DNA from: Clostridia bacterium
GTDB taxonomy: Bacteria; Bacillota; Clostridia; TANB77; CAG-508
NCBI GenBank assembly: GCA_017510245.1
Contig: JAFWNQ010000025.1
Coordinates: 39,042 to 103,041, forward strand
Reading direction: 5' to 3'
Length of the DNA stretch: 64,000 bases
Shown: piece after piece, positions 27,318 to 36,103 of the stretch
Numbering within the stretch: the first letter of the stretch is position 1
How the letters are laid out: each line of letters begins with the position of its first letter
Made by a program: the position numbers and the translations under genes
Notes under the pieces: generated by a model
The model's database searches: none
Seen by the model: only the letters and a program-made list of their open reading frames with translations
Told to the model about the DNA's origin: nothing

Positions 27318-28747
27318 AAGATATAATATTTGTTTATGACAATATAAATATGCCCAATAAAAGAATTAAGACAATAATAGGAGATAAGAGCTTTGCAGAT
27401 ATATTATTAAAAAGAAAAAAGCTATATGAAAAGTATATTGAAGAGCTTGAAGACAAAAAGTATATAAAGGCTTCATATAGAGTGGATGATAAAAACAGTT
27501 TACTTGGGTTAAAACAAGTATTGAATGGATATGAAAATGTGAATATAGTTCACCTATTTTCTAATTTTATTTTTACAGATGTGGAACAATTTAATATATT
27601 AATCGAAAAATCTAGATTTATAAATGAAAGAGTTATTGTCAAGAGAAAAGAAAAGGCTATTATGCTTATGTTTAATAATATAAAAGAGTATAATAGATTT
27701 ATAGACAACTATGATATGAAAGACGAACTAATAGAAAGTAATGAGGATTCCAGCATTATTACTGAGAGCTTTACAAATTTACAAGACTTTGACAGTTTTT
27801 TAAGATATATTTCTGGTGGTTTTGATGCGAGATTTTTTAATAGTATGATAACTGATGAAAATATTGTAATTAAGAGATCAAAAGATATAGAAAAAATAAA
27901 AAAAGAATATACATATTATCAGTTATTACCAGAAGAGGAAAAAAAATGGATGGTTATGCCATACAACTATGAAGAAAATGATAAATTTGCTAGCTATATG
28001 ATGGAAAGAATCTATATGCCTGATTTGGCAATTAGATGGATTCATGGTGCAATTGATATTAGTGAATTTGATAAAATACTAGACAAATTGTTTTTCTACA
28101 TCAACAATAGAAAAACAAGGAAAACGACTAAAGATGTTTTTATTAAAGAATCAAACAAATTGTATATTGAAAAACTTGAAAAGAGGATAGAGCAGTTAAA
28201 AGAACATCCTAAGTATTCAATACTAAAAGAATACATAAAAAATGGAACAGAATATAATAACATAGATGAAATAATTGAAAAGTACAAACAAGAATATAAT
28301 AAGGTTATAAAAAAAGAAAAAGACTTTTATGAAGTTGTGGGACACGGAGATTTATGCTTCTCAAATATACTATATAATGATGAAACTAAAATGATTAGGT
28401 TTATTGATCCAAAGGGAGCTTTAGTAGAGGAAGAACTATGGACAAATCCATATTATGATATTGCTAAACTATCACATTCTATATGTGGATTATATGATTT
28501 CTTTAACTGTGGACTTTATGATATTGTTTTAAATGAAGATTTGAGATTTGATTTGAAAATTGACTTTAACAATGAAAAGTATAGTGAATTATTTAAAAGA
28601 AAGCTATTGGATAATAACATAGATTATAAAAAAATAAGAATTTATGAAGCTTCACTTTTTTTATCAATGTTGCCACTACATATGGATTATCCAAAAAAAG
28701 TATTTGGATTTTTACTTAATGGTTTGTCTATTTTAAATGATATATAA
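27314..28747 (+). CDS. Aminoglycoside-phosphotransferase-like kinase fused to an unknown N-terminal domain
   Basis: 477 aa. The C-terminal half is a kinase fold: VVGHGDLCFSNILYNDETKM (catalytic Asp in HGD, Asn eight residues on), MIRFIDPKGAL (metal-binding Asp) and DIAKLSHS. The N-terminal half (about residues 1-170) has a Rossmann-like feel (DIIFVYDNINMPNKRIK; VNIVHLFSNFIF) that I cannot assign. Kinases of this type occur in capsule loci beside nucleotidyltransferases, and one (30381) lies nearby. It probably phosphorylates a small glycan precursor; substrate unknown. Confidence 0.65.
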   Translation: MKDIIFVYDNINMPNKRIKTIIGDKSFADILLKRKKLYEKYIEELEDKKYIKASYRVDDKNSLLGLKQVLNGYENVNIVHLFSNFIFTDVEQFNILIEKSRFINERVIVKRKEKAIMLMFNNIKEYNRFIDNYDMKDELIESNEDSSIITESFTNLQDFDSFLRYISGGFDARFFNSMITDENIVIKRSKDIEKIKKEYTYYQLLPEEEKKWMVMPYNYEENDKFASYMMERIYMPDLAIRWIHGAIDISEFDKILDKLFFYINNRKTRKTTKDVFIKESNKLYIEKLEKRIEQLKEHPKYSILKEYIKNGTEYNNIDEIIEKYKQEYNKVIKKEKDFYEVVGHGDLCFSNILYNDETKMIRFIDPKGALVEEELWTNPYYDIAKLSHSICGLYDFFNCGLYDIVLNEDLRFDLKIDFNNEKYSELFKRKLLDNNIDYKKIRIYEASLFLSMLPLHMDYPKKVFGFLLNGLSILNDI

Positions 28748-28774
28748 GTAATAAAAGATAATGAGGAAATAAAA

Positions 28775-30424
28775 ATGAATATACTAAAGAGCAAATTTAA
28801 TGACATAAGCAACAAAGATTTATATATTGTAACTTTTCTATCAGCAATTAGTTTCTTACTTACAATAATTTTTTCTAAAGATTTTTTTATTAGAGATATA
28901 TCATATGAAAAGTACATATATATCTATGCTATAGCTGAATTATTATGCTTTATCATTATTACATTATTTTGGACGGGTTTTGTATTTATAATAAAAAGCC
29001 TTAAAAATGGAAATGAAAGAGTTAAATCATTTGTAAAGTATTTTATACCTTATTTTATTTTAATGTTAGTGGTATTGATATTCACTTATCCAGGTATTTT
29101 TAAGGGAGATGAATTCTATTTAATACAAAGTGCTATTAAGCTAAAGTTCCAATATACACAGCATTACTTCACAGATTTGTTTTATATTATATGTTTAATG
29201 ATATATCCTGCTATGGCAACAATAACACTGGTTCAAGTTTTTATAATTTCAACAATAATTTCAAAAACAATGCAAGAAGCGGAGACTCTATTTAATAATA
29301 AAAAGCTAGTATGGATTTTTTATATACCATTATTATTCTTACCTGTTATTGATAATAACCTTTTTCCTTTGAGAAACTCTATTATTACATATTTATTCTT
29401 AAGAACTATATTAAGAATATGGATTTGTATAAAAGAAGAAGTGACTACATGGAAAAATTGGATGGAAATTTTTATATTAACTGCGATTATATCTGCAATA
29501 AAAACAGAGTATATCTATTTGATATTGATTGTTCCAATTACATTTAAAGTAATTTCAAACACTGATTGGACAAAAACTTTAATTATTTGTCTATCAATTA
29601 TTTTAGCAGTAAAAATTATAAATATTCCTCAACATGATAATAAAAACAACACATATGTATTAACTACATTATTTAATCCATTATCAATGATTATAAGTAG
29701 TGATAATGTTAGAGGAATTAATGGAAATGATGTAAAAACAATTAATCAAGTAACTAATTATGAGATACTAAAAAATCATGCAAGCTTTCTTAATATACCA
29801 GTTTATTTTTCTAGTTATACCAACAAAAAAATCAAAAAAAATATAAAAATGAAATTTGAGCTGACGTGCCTAAAATTATTTATATGTAATTTTGACACAT
29901 ACATAATTAATAGAATTAAAACCTTTATTTATACAAGTGGAATGAAAAAAGATTATATTAATCACACAGGACATGAAAATCCAGATTGGACATTAAGACT
30001 TGATTATAAAGGAACAACTACTAAAGAGTATAAGAAGGAACCGATATTGGGGTATGAAGTTAGAAAAAATGTAATATCATTTATTACATGCAGAAATCCG
30101 AATAATTATAGACAAACAAATCTTTTATACCATATAACCTATAATGTACTACCACAAATAGTTGGATTAATAGTTTTGTTTTTATATTCATTTAGAAAAA
30201 AATTAAAAAATAGTAATAATATTAGATTAATAATTTTGATAACTTTATTACAATTTCCAATAATATTTTTAACTGCACCTGCAGCTTTTTGGATGTATTA
30301 CATGCCATTATATATGAGTGGAAATATGATAATAACATATACATTACTACAATATTTGGATAATAAGGGGGAAAAGAAGAATGAACATAATAATAACTAT
30401 GGCGGGTCTAGGAACAAGATTTAA
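28775..30424 (+). CDS. Polytopic membrane protein (paralogue of 24025-25651)
   Basis: 549 aa with about eleven hydrophobic spans. An external loop after the third or fourth helix contains TYPGIFKGDEFYLIQSAIKL, followed by QHYFTDLFYIICLMIYP; a large hydrophilic loop lies at about residues 290-430; the end is WMYYMPLYMSGNMI. Similar throughout to the frameshifted copy 3 kb upstream. Possibly DUF6020-like; a role as polymerase or GT-C-type transferase is only inferred from context. Overlaps the next gene by 44 nt in another frame. Confidence 0.65.
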   Translation: MNILKSKFNDISNKDLYIVTFLSAISFLLTIIFSKDFFIRDISYEKYIYIYAIAELLCFIIITLFWTGFVFIIKSLKNGNERVKSFVKYFIPYFILMLVVLIFTYPGIFKGDEFYLIQSAIKLKFQYTQHYFTDLFYIICLMIYPAMATITLVQVFIISTIISKTMQEAETLFNNKKLVWIFYIPLLFLPVIDNNLFPLRNSIITYLFLRTILRIWICIKEEVTTWKNWMEIFILTAIISAIKTEYIYLILIVPITFKVISNTDWTKTLIICLSIILAVKIINIPQHDNKNNTYVLTTLFNPLSMIISSDNVRGINGNDVKTINQVTNYEILKNHASFLNIPVYFSSYTNKKIKKNIKMKFELTCLKLFICNFDTYIINRIKTFIYTSGMKKDYINHTGHENPDWTLRLDYKGTTTKEYKKEPILGYEVRKNVISFITCRNPNNYRQTNLLYHITYNVLPQIVGLIVLFLYSFRKKLKNSNNIRLIILITLLQFPIIFLTAPAAFWMYYMPLYMSGNMIITYTLLQYLDNKGEKKNEHNNNYGGSRNKI

Positions 30425-31097
30425 AAAAGCAGGATATAATGAGCCTAAGTATATGATAAAGGCTAAAGAAAAAACATTGTTTGAATGGTCTATGGAAAGC
30501 TTAAAAGGTTTTAATAAAGAAAAACCAAAATATATATTTATTGTAAGAAAGGAAGACAATAGCAAACAGTTTATAACTGAAAAAATGAATCAGATAGGTA
30601 TTAATGATATTATAGTACATGAGTTAGATTACAATACTGATGGACAAGCTACTTCAGCTATGCTAGCAGATAAATATTGGAACGAAGATGAAGAATTATT
30701 AATATACAATATCGATACTTACGTTGAAGCCAATGAAATGAATAGGAGTCAAATCAAGGGTGATGGTTTTATTCCATGTTTTCATGAAGAAGGGGATCAT
30801 TGGAGTTTTGTAAAACTAGATAAAGAAGGTAGAGCAACTGAAATAAGGGAAAAAGAAAGAATATCTGATAATTGTACTATAGGAGCATATTATTTTAAAT
30901 CTTGCAAATTGTATAAGAACCTATATAATGACTATTACAAAGATGATACTAATTTAGAAAAAGGAGAAAAGTACATTGCTCCATTATATAATAAATTAAT
31001 CAATGAAGGTGGAGATGTAGAAATCTCAATAATAGATAATAATAAGGTACATGTTTTAGGAACACCAGAGGAACTTGATTTTTTCGTAAATAATTAA
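30381..31097 (+). CDS. Sugar/alcohol-phosphate nucleotidyltransferase
   Basis: 238 aa. MNIIITMAGLGTRFKKAGYN is a slightly divergent nucleotidyltransferase G-x-G-T-R-F loop; NEPKYMIKAKEKTLFEWSME gives the conserved Lys, and LLIYNIDTYVEA the Asp. Short for RmlA-type enzymes, more like CTP-using transferases (IspD/LicC size). It would activate the product of the kinase-like protein at 27314. The start lies 44 nt inside the preceding gene, with AAGGGGG about 10 nt upstream of the ATG, so coupled translation is likely. Confidence 0.72.
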   Translation: MNIIITMAGLGTRFKKAGYNEPKYMIKAKEKTLFEWSMESLKGFNKEKPKYIFIVRKEDNSKQFITEKMNQIGINDIIVHELDYNTDGQATSAMLADKYWNEDEELLIYNIDTYVEANEMNRSQIKGDGFIPCFHEEGDHWSFVKLDKEGRATEIREKERISDNCTIGAYYFKSCKLYKNLYNDYYKDDTNLEKGEKYIAPLYNKLINEGGDVEISIIDNNKVHVLGTPEELDFFVNN

Positions 31098-31110
31098 AAA
31101 GGAGATGAAT

Positions 31111-31158
31111 ATGAAACTTTTGACAAATACTTTTTATTTGAGAATGAAAAAGGTATAA
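31111..31158 (+). other. Possible 15-codon leader ORF or gene remnant
   Basis: A near-perfect ribosome site (AAAAAGGAG) lies 6 nt before an ATG that opens only MKLLTNTFYLRMKKV then TAA. It could be a leader peptide for the following membrane protein or the stub of a deleted gene. Nothing else is seen in this gap except a TATAAT at about 31154 without a good -35 box. Confidence 0.25.
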
Positions 31159-31225
31159 TATACATAAATGAATAAGAAGTTTAAACGACTATAAAATAAA
31201 AATGAACAAAAGATGGGAGAATAAT

Positions 31226-32956
31226 ATGATAGAATTATTATATATATTATCAGTGGTTTACCTATTTGTTGTATTTATGATATATCCAAAAAGTAAAGAA
31301 AAATTAAGCATTTTTAAGTTTTCTATCTTAGGTGTAGTGTGTTTAATGTGCTATAATATGATTGTGTGTTTAATATTAAATTCTTTAAAAATACTAATCA
31401 ATTTACAATCACTAATGATAGTAAATTATATTCTATCTAATATGATTATGTACTTCATAGTGAAAAAGAAACAAATACAAGGATATTATTTGGAAAAAAA
31501 TTCTATTATATATACAGTTTTTTTAGTAATTTTAGTATCAATACTTTCATATAGCTACTTTGAAGATTTAAGAATTAGTTTTGTTACAATGGATTCTTCT
31601 GTTCATTTTAGTAATGCTAGAAAACTATATGAAAGTGGAGAATTAGAAGGACTAATAATTGGATGTTATGTAAACGTGGCAATTCTATTCCACATTACAA
31701 CACGCTTAATAGGAGTAACAAATCTATATAAGGTTTTTATATTATTTGACATTTTTTTGCTTTTTATTATGGGAGAAGCAATATATGCATGTATAGAGAA
31801 AGTAATGAATAAGAAGCGTTTTATGATTACTATTCTTATGTCAGCTTTTTTCTTGTTAGGGTATCCTCTAAACATAATGCTTGTGGGATTTAGCTACCTA
31901 CAATTGGCAGTAACTATAATAGCTATAATAATAATGATATTACAGTTTTTTGAAGAAAAAAAAGTTAAAAATCGATATATATATATTTTTTTATTTTTGT
32001 GTAATTTTGGAGTTTTGTTTAGTTATTGTTTACTTTCTCCAACTATATATATTACAGAACTAATCTATATAATTTATATTAATAAGAAAAGAAAAAAAAA
32101 AATAAGTTTTTATTTTTATACTATATTTTTTGTTTTTGGTATACCTGCAATATCAGGAATTCTATTTTTTATTTTACCTCACCTTTTAAATACACCAAAA
32201 GAGAATAAATTTTATAATTTGGAAGGATATATATATAGAAATATATGGTCAAATTTCATATTATTAATTCCAATAGCAATAGGTATTATAAAAAAAAGAA
32301 ATAATGATTCTTTGGTATGGAAAACATTATTCATAGTTCAAATTATAATTATGATTACAGTGTTTTTTATAACTAAAAAGTTTAGTCTATCAACATACTA
32401 TTACTATAAGCATAATTATTTATTATGGTTTACAATATGGTATGGAGCAATGTATTTTATAAATGTTATGGATGATAGATTTTATAAATATATTATTACT
32501 TATGTTATAATATATACACTGATTGCAACAATATGTATGAATTTAAAAAAAGTTTATTTGACAGGTGAAATCTATGATGAAGATGAGAACCTTACTAATG
32601 CTTTTGACATCTATTGTAATAACTATAGAATAATAAATATTTGCACTTTGTCAGATGATTATTATATGAAAGTGCATGAATATATATATAATAACATTGA
32701 TTTAAAATCGAAAGATGTTCTAATAATAAGTTGTGAAGTTGATATAAGATGGATAAAAGCATTTAATCAGTTTTCGGACAGAAATGTATTTACAAATAAA
32801 GTTAAAAAAGAAGAAATAGAAAAGTGGAACAATAAAGAATACGAGTATTTAATTATAATTTCGGATAGATCAACCTATAACAGAATTGGAACGCATATTA
32901 ATAACGGAAAAGTAATATTCGAAAATAACAGTGGAATAATATATTCAAACAAATAG
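31226..32956 (+). CDS. Polytopic membrane protein, possible glycan polymerase
   Basis: 576 aa, 11-13 hydrophobic spans, with a hydrophilic C-terminal domain from about residue 440. An external loop early in the protein reads RISFVTMDSSVHFSNARKLY (Asp and His like GT-C or Wzy-type loops). I do not recognise the family. The ATG at 31226 has GGGAG about 7 nt upstream and is preferred over the ATG at 31202. Its place in the glycan locus suggests polymerase or membrane glycosyltransferase. Confidence 0.55.
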   Translation: MIELLYILSVVYLFVVFMIYPKSKEKLSIFKFSILGVVCLMCYNMIVCLILNSLKILINLQSLMIVNYILSNMIMYFIVKKKQIQGYYLEKNSIIYTVFLVILVSILSYSYFEDLRISFVTMDSSVHFSNARKLYESGELEGLIIGCYVNVAILFHITTRLIGVTNLYKVFILFDIFLLFIMGEAIYACIEKVMNKKRFMITILMSAFFLLGYPLNIMLVGFSYLQLAVTIIAIIIMILQFFEEKKVKNRYIYIFLFLCNFGVLFSYCLLSPTIYITELIYIIYINKKRKKKISFYFYTIFFVFGIPAISGILFFILPHLLNTPKENKFYNLEGYIYRNIWSNFILLIPIAIGIIKKRNNDSLVWKTLFIVQIIIMITVFFITKKFSLSTYYYYKHNYLLWFTIWYGAMYFINVMDDRFYKYIITYVIIYTLIATICMNLKKVYLTGEIYDEDENLTNAFDIYCNNYRIINICTLSDDYYMKVHEYIYNNIDLKSKDVLIISCEVDIRWIKAFNQFSDRNVFTNKVKKEEIEKWNNKEYEYLIIISDRSTYNRIGTHINNGKVIFENNSGIIYSNK

Positions 32957-32971
32957 TGGAAGGAAGTAGAT

Positions 32972-34009
32972 ATGAAACTATTAATGCATACCTGTTGTGC
33001 ACCATGCAGTGTATATTGCATAAAGAAATTAAAAGAGGAAAGTATTGAGCCGGATTTATATTGGTATAATCCTAATATTCATCCATATAAAGAATATGAA
33101 GCAAGAAGAGATTGCTTAATTGAATATGCAAAAAGACAAAATCTTAAATTAATTATTGAAGATGAATATGGATTAGATGAGTTTTGCAAAAATGTATCAA
33201 ATTCTATAGATAGTAGATGTATTGATTATTGTTATCCAGTAAGGATGAGAAAAACTTTTGAATATGCAAAACAAAATGGATATGACGCTGTAACAACAAC
33301 TCTCTTATATAGCATATATCAAAAACATGATTACATAAAGAAACTTTGTGAAGACTTAAGTAAAGAATATGGTATAACTTTTTTTTATAGAGATTTTAGA
33401 TATGGTTTTTGGGAGGGCCATGATGAAGCAAAAGAAGCAGGATTATATATGCAGAAGTACTGTGGTTGTATATATAGTGAGGAAAGTAGATATAATAACC
33501 CCAATCCACCAAAGCCAGAATTACCAGATGATTTCGAATTTTTGCCAGTAAATAGAAGTATTGTTATAAAGAAAGAAAAAGAAAACAAAGAAAAGTATAT
33601 GGACTTATTATTAGAAGCAGATCCAGATAAAGAAGTAATAGAAAAGTATTTACAGAATGGAGAACTATTTATATTAACATATAAAGAAGAAGTAGAATGT
33701 GTAGCGGTGGTGACTAAAGTAGATGAAAAAATTTGTGAATTAAAAAACATAGCAACTGTAGAAAAATTTAGAGGACAAGGCTATGGTAAAAAAATGATAA
33801 AATATTTATTTGATAACTATAAACAAAAATATGAAAAAATGATTGTTGGAACATCAGAGAACAACATTCCATTCTATGTAAAACAAGGTTTTGATAAATA
33901 TGAAAAGACTATAAAAAATTTCTTTATAGATAATTATAATGAAGAAATATGGGATGGAAATTTACATTTGATTGATAAGTATTATTATTATAAAAATTTA
34001 ATCAATTAA
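32972..34009 (+). CDS. queH: QueH-type epoxyqueuosine reductase fused to a GNAT domain
   Basis: 345 aa. Residues 1 to about 180 match QueH (DUF208): MKLLMHTCCAPCSVYCIKKL, WYNPNIHPYKEYEARRDCLI, RCIDYCYPVRMRKTFEYAK, TTTLLYSIYQKHDYIK and KYCGCIYSEESRY, with the paired cysteines expected for its metal centre and disulfide. QueH reduces epoxyqueuosine to queuosine in tRNA. Residues from about 205 form a GNAT domain (LKNIATVEKFRGQGYGKKMI, the RGQGYGK acetyl-CoA loop). QueH proteins are usually about 200 aa, so this is a fusion. The role of the acetyltransferase part is unknown. Confidence 0.85.
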   Translation: MKLLMHTCCAPCSVYCIKKLKEESIEPDLYWYNPNIHPYKEYEARRDCLIEYAKRQNLKLIIEDEYGLDEFCKNVSNSIDSRCIDYCYPVRMRKTFEYAKQNGYDAVTTTLLYSIYQKHDYIKKLCEDLSKEYGITFFYRDFRYGFWEGHDEAKEAGLYMQKYCGCIYSEESRYNNPNPPKPELPDDFEFLPVNRSIVIKKEKENKEKYMDLLLEADPDKEVIEKYLQNGELFILTYKEEVECVAVVTKVDEKICELKNIATVEKFRGQGYGKKMIKYLFDNYKQKYEKMIVGTSENNIPFYVKQGFDKYEKTIKNFFIDNYNEEIWDGNLHLIDKYYYYKNLIN

Positions 34010-34094
34010 GATAATAGCAATTTTGTAATATTCCTAGCAAGTAAAAAAATAATAATATAAATAATAAATTTTTGTATTAGATAGTGAGGATAAA

Positions 34095-34982
34095 ATGAAG
34101 TTTAAAAAAATACTAAAATCGTATCAACAGCAAATAAATAATGAATTAGAAAAATATTTAAGAAAACAAAATTGCCCTGAAAAAATATTAAATGAGGCAA
34201 TGGAATATAGTTTGATTTCAGGAGGAAAAAGACTTAGACCAATTTTAGTTATTGCTACATATCAACTTTTTAAAGCTGATGTTGAAAAATGTATCCCATA
34301 TGCAGTAGCAATTGAAATGGTACATAATTTTTCTCTTATTCATGATGATTTACCTGCAATAGATAATGATGATTATAGGCATGGAAAATTAACTAATCAT
34401 AAAAAATTTGGAGAATCAACAGCAATACTTGCTGGAGATGCTTTATTAAATACTGCATATATGACAATAAGTGAAGATTTAAAAAAATCATTCAAAGAAG
34501 ATTTGCCAAACAAAATAAAGGTATTTTCTGAATTTTCTTTTGCTGTGGACAGAATGATTGCAGGGGAATACTTAGATACAGAATGTGAAGGGAGAACAAT
34601 ATCAGCAAATGATCTAGAATATATTCATAAAAATAAGACAGCAGCATTATTAACTTTGTGTGTAAGAATGGGATGCATTTTAGCAAATTGTAATGAAAGA
34701 GATTTGATAAATTTAACAAATTATGCAGAAAAAATAGGATTAGCATTTCAAATAAAAGATGATATTCTATCAGAAGAAGGAAATGAAGAGGTTTTAGGGA
34801 AACCAGTTGGAAATGACACAAAAATGGGAAAATGTACTTATGTTTCACAATATGGTTTAAAAAAGGCAAAAGAAATTTTATCACAAATAATAAAGGAATC
34901 AATAAATGAAATAGGCGAATATGGTGAAAAAGCAGAATTTTTAAAACAATTAGCATTATATATCGAAAGTCGAAAAAAATAA
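34095..34982 (+). CDS. ispA: Polyprenyl (farnesyl/geranyl-type) diphosphate synthase
   Basis: 295 aa. GGKRLRPILVIATYQLF, first Asp-rich motif LIHDDLPAIDNDDYRHGK, the lysine/threonine segment YIHKNKTAALLTLCVRMG and FQIKDDILSEEGN as second Asp-rich region. The latter is DDILS rather than the usual DDILD, so its third Asp is absent. It condenses IPP with allylic diphosphates; the short-chain product is suggested by similarity to IspA but not proved. It would feed undecaprenyl-phosphate synthesis for the glycan loci. Confidence 0.85.
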   Translation: MKFKKILKSYQQQINNELEKYLRKQNCPEKILNEAMEYSLISGGKRLRPILVIATYQLFKADVEKCIPYAVAIEMVHNFSLIHDDLPAIDNDDYRHGKLTNHKKFGESTAILAGDALLNTAYMTISEDLKKSFKEDLPNKIKVFSEFSFAVDRMIAGEYLDTECEGRTISANDLEYIHKNKTAALLTLCVRMGCILANCNERDLINLTNYAEKIGLAFQIKDDILSEEGNEEVLGKPVGNDTKMGKCTYVSQYGLKKAKEILSQIIKESINEIGEYGEKAEFLKQLALYIESRKK

Positions 34983-35010
34983 TATATATAAATAAGAGGG
35001 TATATATTTT
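34981..35010 (+). terminator. Weak AT-rich terminator after the prenyl synthase
   Basis: AATATATA (34981-34988) and TATATATT (35001-35008) can pair around AATAAGAGGG and are followed by Ts. The stem is all A-T. Confidence 0.3.
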
Positions 35011-35410
35011 AACCCCAAAAACGGACAAACCTTTATATGAAAAGGAAAACAAATAATTTGAAGAAAGGCTAGAAACTCAACTTTGACGAATTGAAATAGA
35101 CTTTTTCATCAGTTATTTCAATACTTTTAAGGAGTAGTGACAGGGTACACAACTTTTGAGAGTTAAATAGGAAGAGTTGAGAGGAAGACAGATATGTAAA
35201 GAAGAAAAAAGACCAACTGAATTTGCCTGATGGTTTTCAATGGAAAAGATAATTTAGTTGAATTAAAGATACCTGAACGTAAAAGGAATGAAATATGGAA
35301 ATGCAATAGTATCTGATATTTATTGAACTGATTTAGAAATAGATTAGTTCTTTTTTTGCTTTGTAACACAAGTGTAATATAAATATAACAAAAATGTAAA
35401 ATGTTATATA
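35011..35410. other. Gene-poor stretch with one hairpin
   Basis: No convincing gene. ATTGAAATA (35090-35098) pairs with TATTTCAAT (35114-35122), with a further ACT/AGT step, giving a clear hairpin. A 28-codon frame (MVFNGKDNLVELKIPERKRN...) near 35231 lacks a ribosome site and may be the wreck of an older gene. No repeats or RNA gene recognised. Confidence 0.4.
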
Positions 35411-35439
35411 TTGACTATAAATGTGGATTTTTGTAAAAT
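35411..35439 (+). promoter_or_regulatory. Promoter of the SipW cassette
   Basis: TTGACT (35411-35416), 17-bp spacer, TAAAAT (35434-35439), followed by AAGGAGG at 35455-35461 before the first gene. Confidence 0.7.
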
Positions 35440-35468
35440 CTAATAAGAAGAAAAAGGAGGAATAAATA

Positions 35469-36035
35469 ATGGAAAACAAAAAGAAAAAAGAAAGAGGAAT
35501 ATTAATTTTATTAATAGTAGGAGTATTGATAATGTCAGTTGGTTTTGCTTTGTATACAACGACACTAAATATTAATGGTACAGTAAATGTTAAGGGAAGT
35601 CCATGGAATGTTCACTATGATAAATCGTATGGTACAAATGGAATTTCGACAACAAGCGGATCTGTTTCTGCAACAAGCCAAACTATAAATACAGATGATA
35701 CGAATTTTGCATTTACTGTTACGTTGGAAAAACCAGGAGATTATTATGAAGCAACTTTAAAAGCATATAATGAAGGATCAATGGATGCAATATTAAAAAG
35801 TGTTACATTAGGCGGAGTATCCTCAGCTCAACAAGCTTATTTATCATATACAGTTACATATGGTGAAGATACTTATACAACAACTACAACAGGATTGAAT
35901 GATTCATTGGCTGCTGGAGCAAAGAAAGATGTTGTAGTTAGAATAGAATATCTTCAACCTGCTCAACAATCATCATTACCAACAAGTGATGTTACAGTCA
36001 ATGTAACAGGTGGACTATTATATGAGTCAGAATAG
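35469..36035 (+). CDS. TasA/camelysin-like SipW-exported protein
   Basis: 188 aa. Lysine-rich N-terminus, one hydrophobic span (ILILLIVGVLIMSVGFALYT) and then the TTTLNINGTVNV stretch typical of SipW-cognate substrates in Clostridia. The mature part is a Thr/Ser/Gly-rich beta protein without cysteines. It has its own promoter and an excellent AAGGAGG. Family members form fibres or matrix (TasA) or surface proteins (camelysin). Abundant expression is suggested by the strong signals; a hairpin follows and may limit read-through to the peptidase gene. Confidence 0.7.
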   Translation: MENKKKKERGILILLIVGVLIMSVGFALYTTTLNINGTVNVKGSPWNVHYDKSYGTNGISTTSGSVSATSQTINTDDTNFAFTVTLEKPGDYYEATLKAYNEGSMDAILKSVTLGGVSSAQQAYLSYTVTYGEDTYTTTTTGLNDSLAAGAKKDVVVRIEYLQPAQQSSLPTSDVTVNVTGGLLYESE

Positions 36036-36042
36036 TAATAAA

Positions 36043-36076
36043 AGTCGCTATTTTCTTTTATAGCAAAATAGCGACT
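36043..36076 (+). terminator. Attenuator-like hairpin between the TasA-like and signal peptidase genes
   Basis: AGTCGCTATTTT (36043-36054), 10-nt loop, AAAATAGCGACT (36065-36076): a 12-bp perfect stem. No T-run follows, so partial termination or mRNA stabilisation is more likely than full termination. Confidence 0.5.
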
Positions 36077-36103
36077 GCTGCATTTTAATTGGAGTAGCAA
36101 AAA

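Noticed and set aside
34492..35052. Long open minus-strand frame across the prenyl synthase gene
   Set aside because: It is antisense to a well-supported gene, has low-complexity Leu/Phe/His-rich composition caused by AT-rich codons, and lacks a ribosome site.
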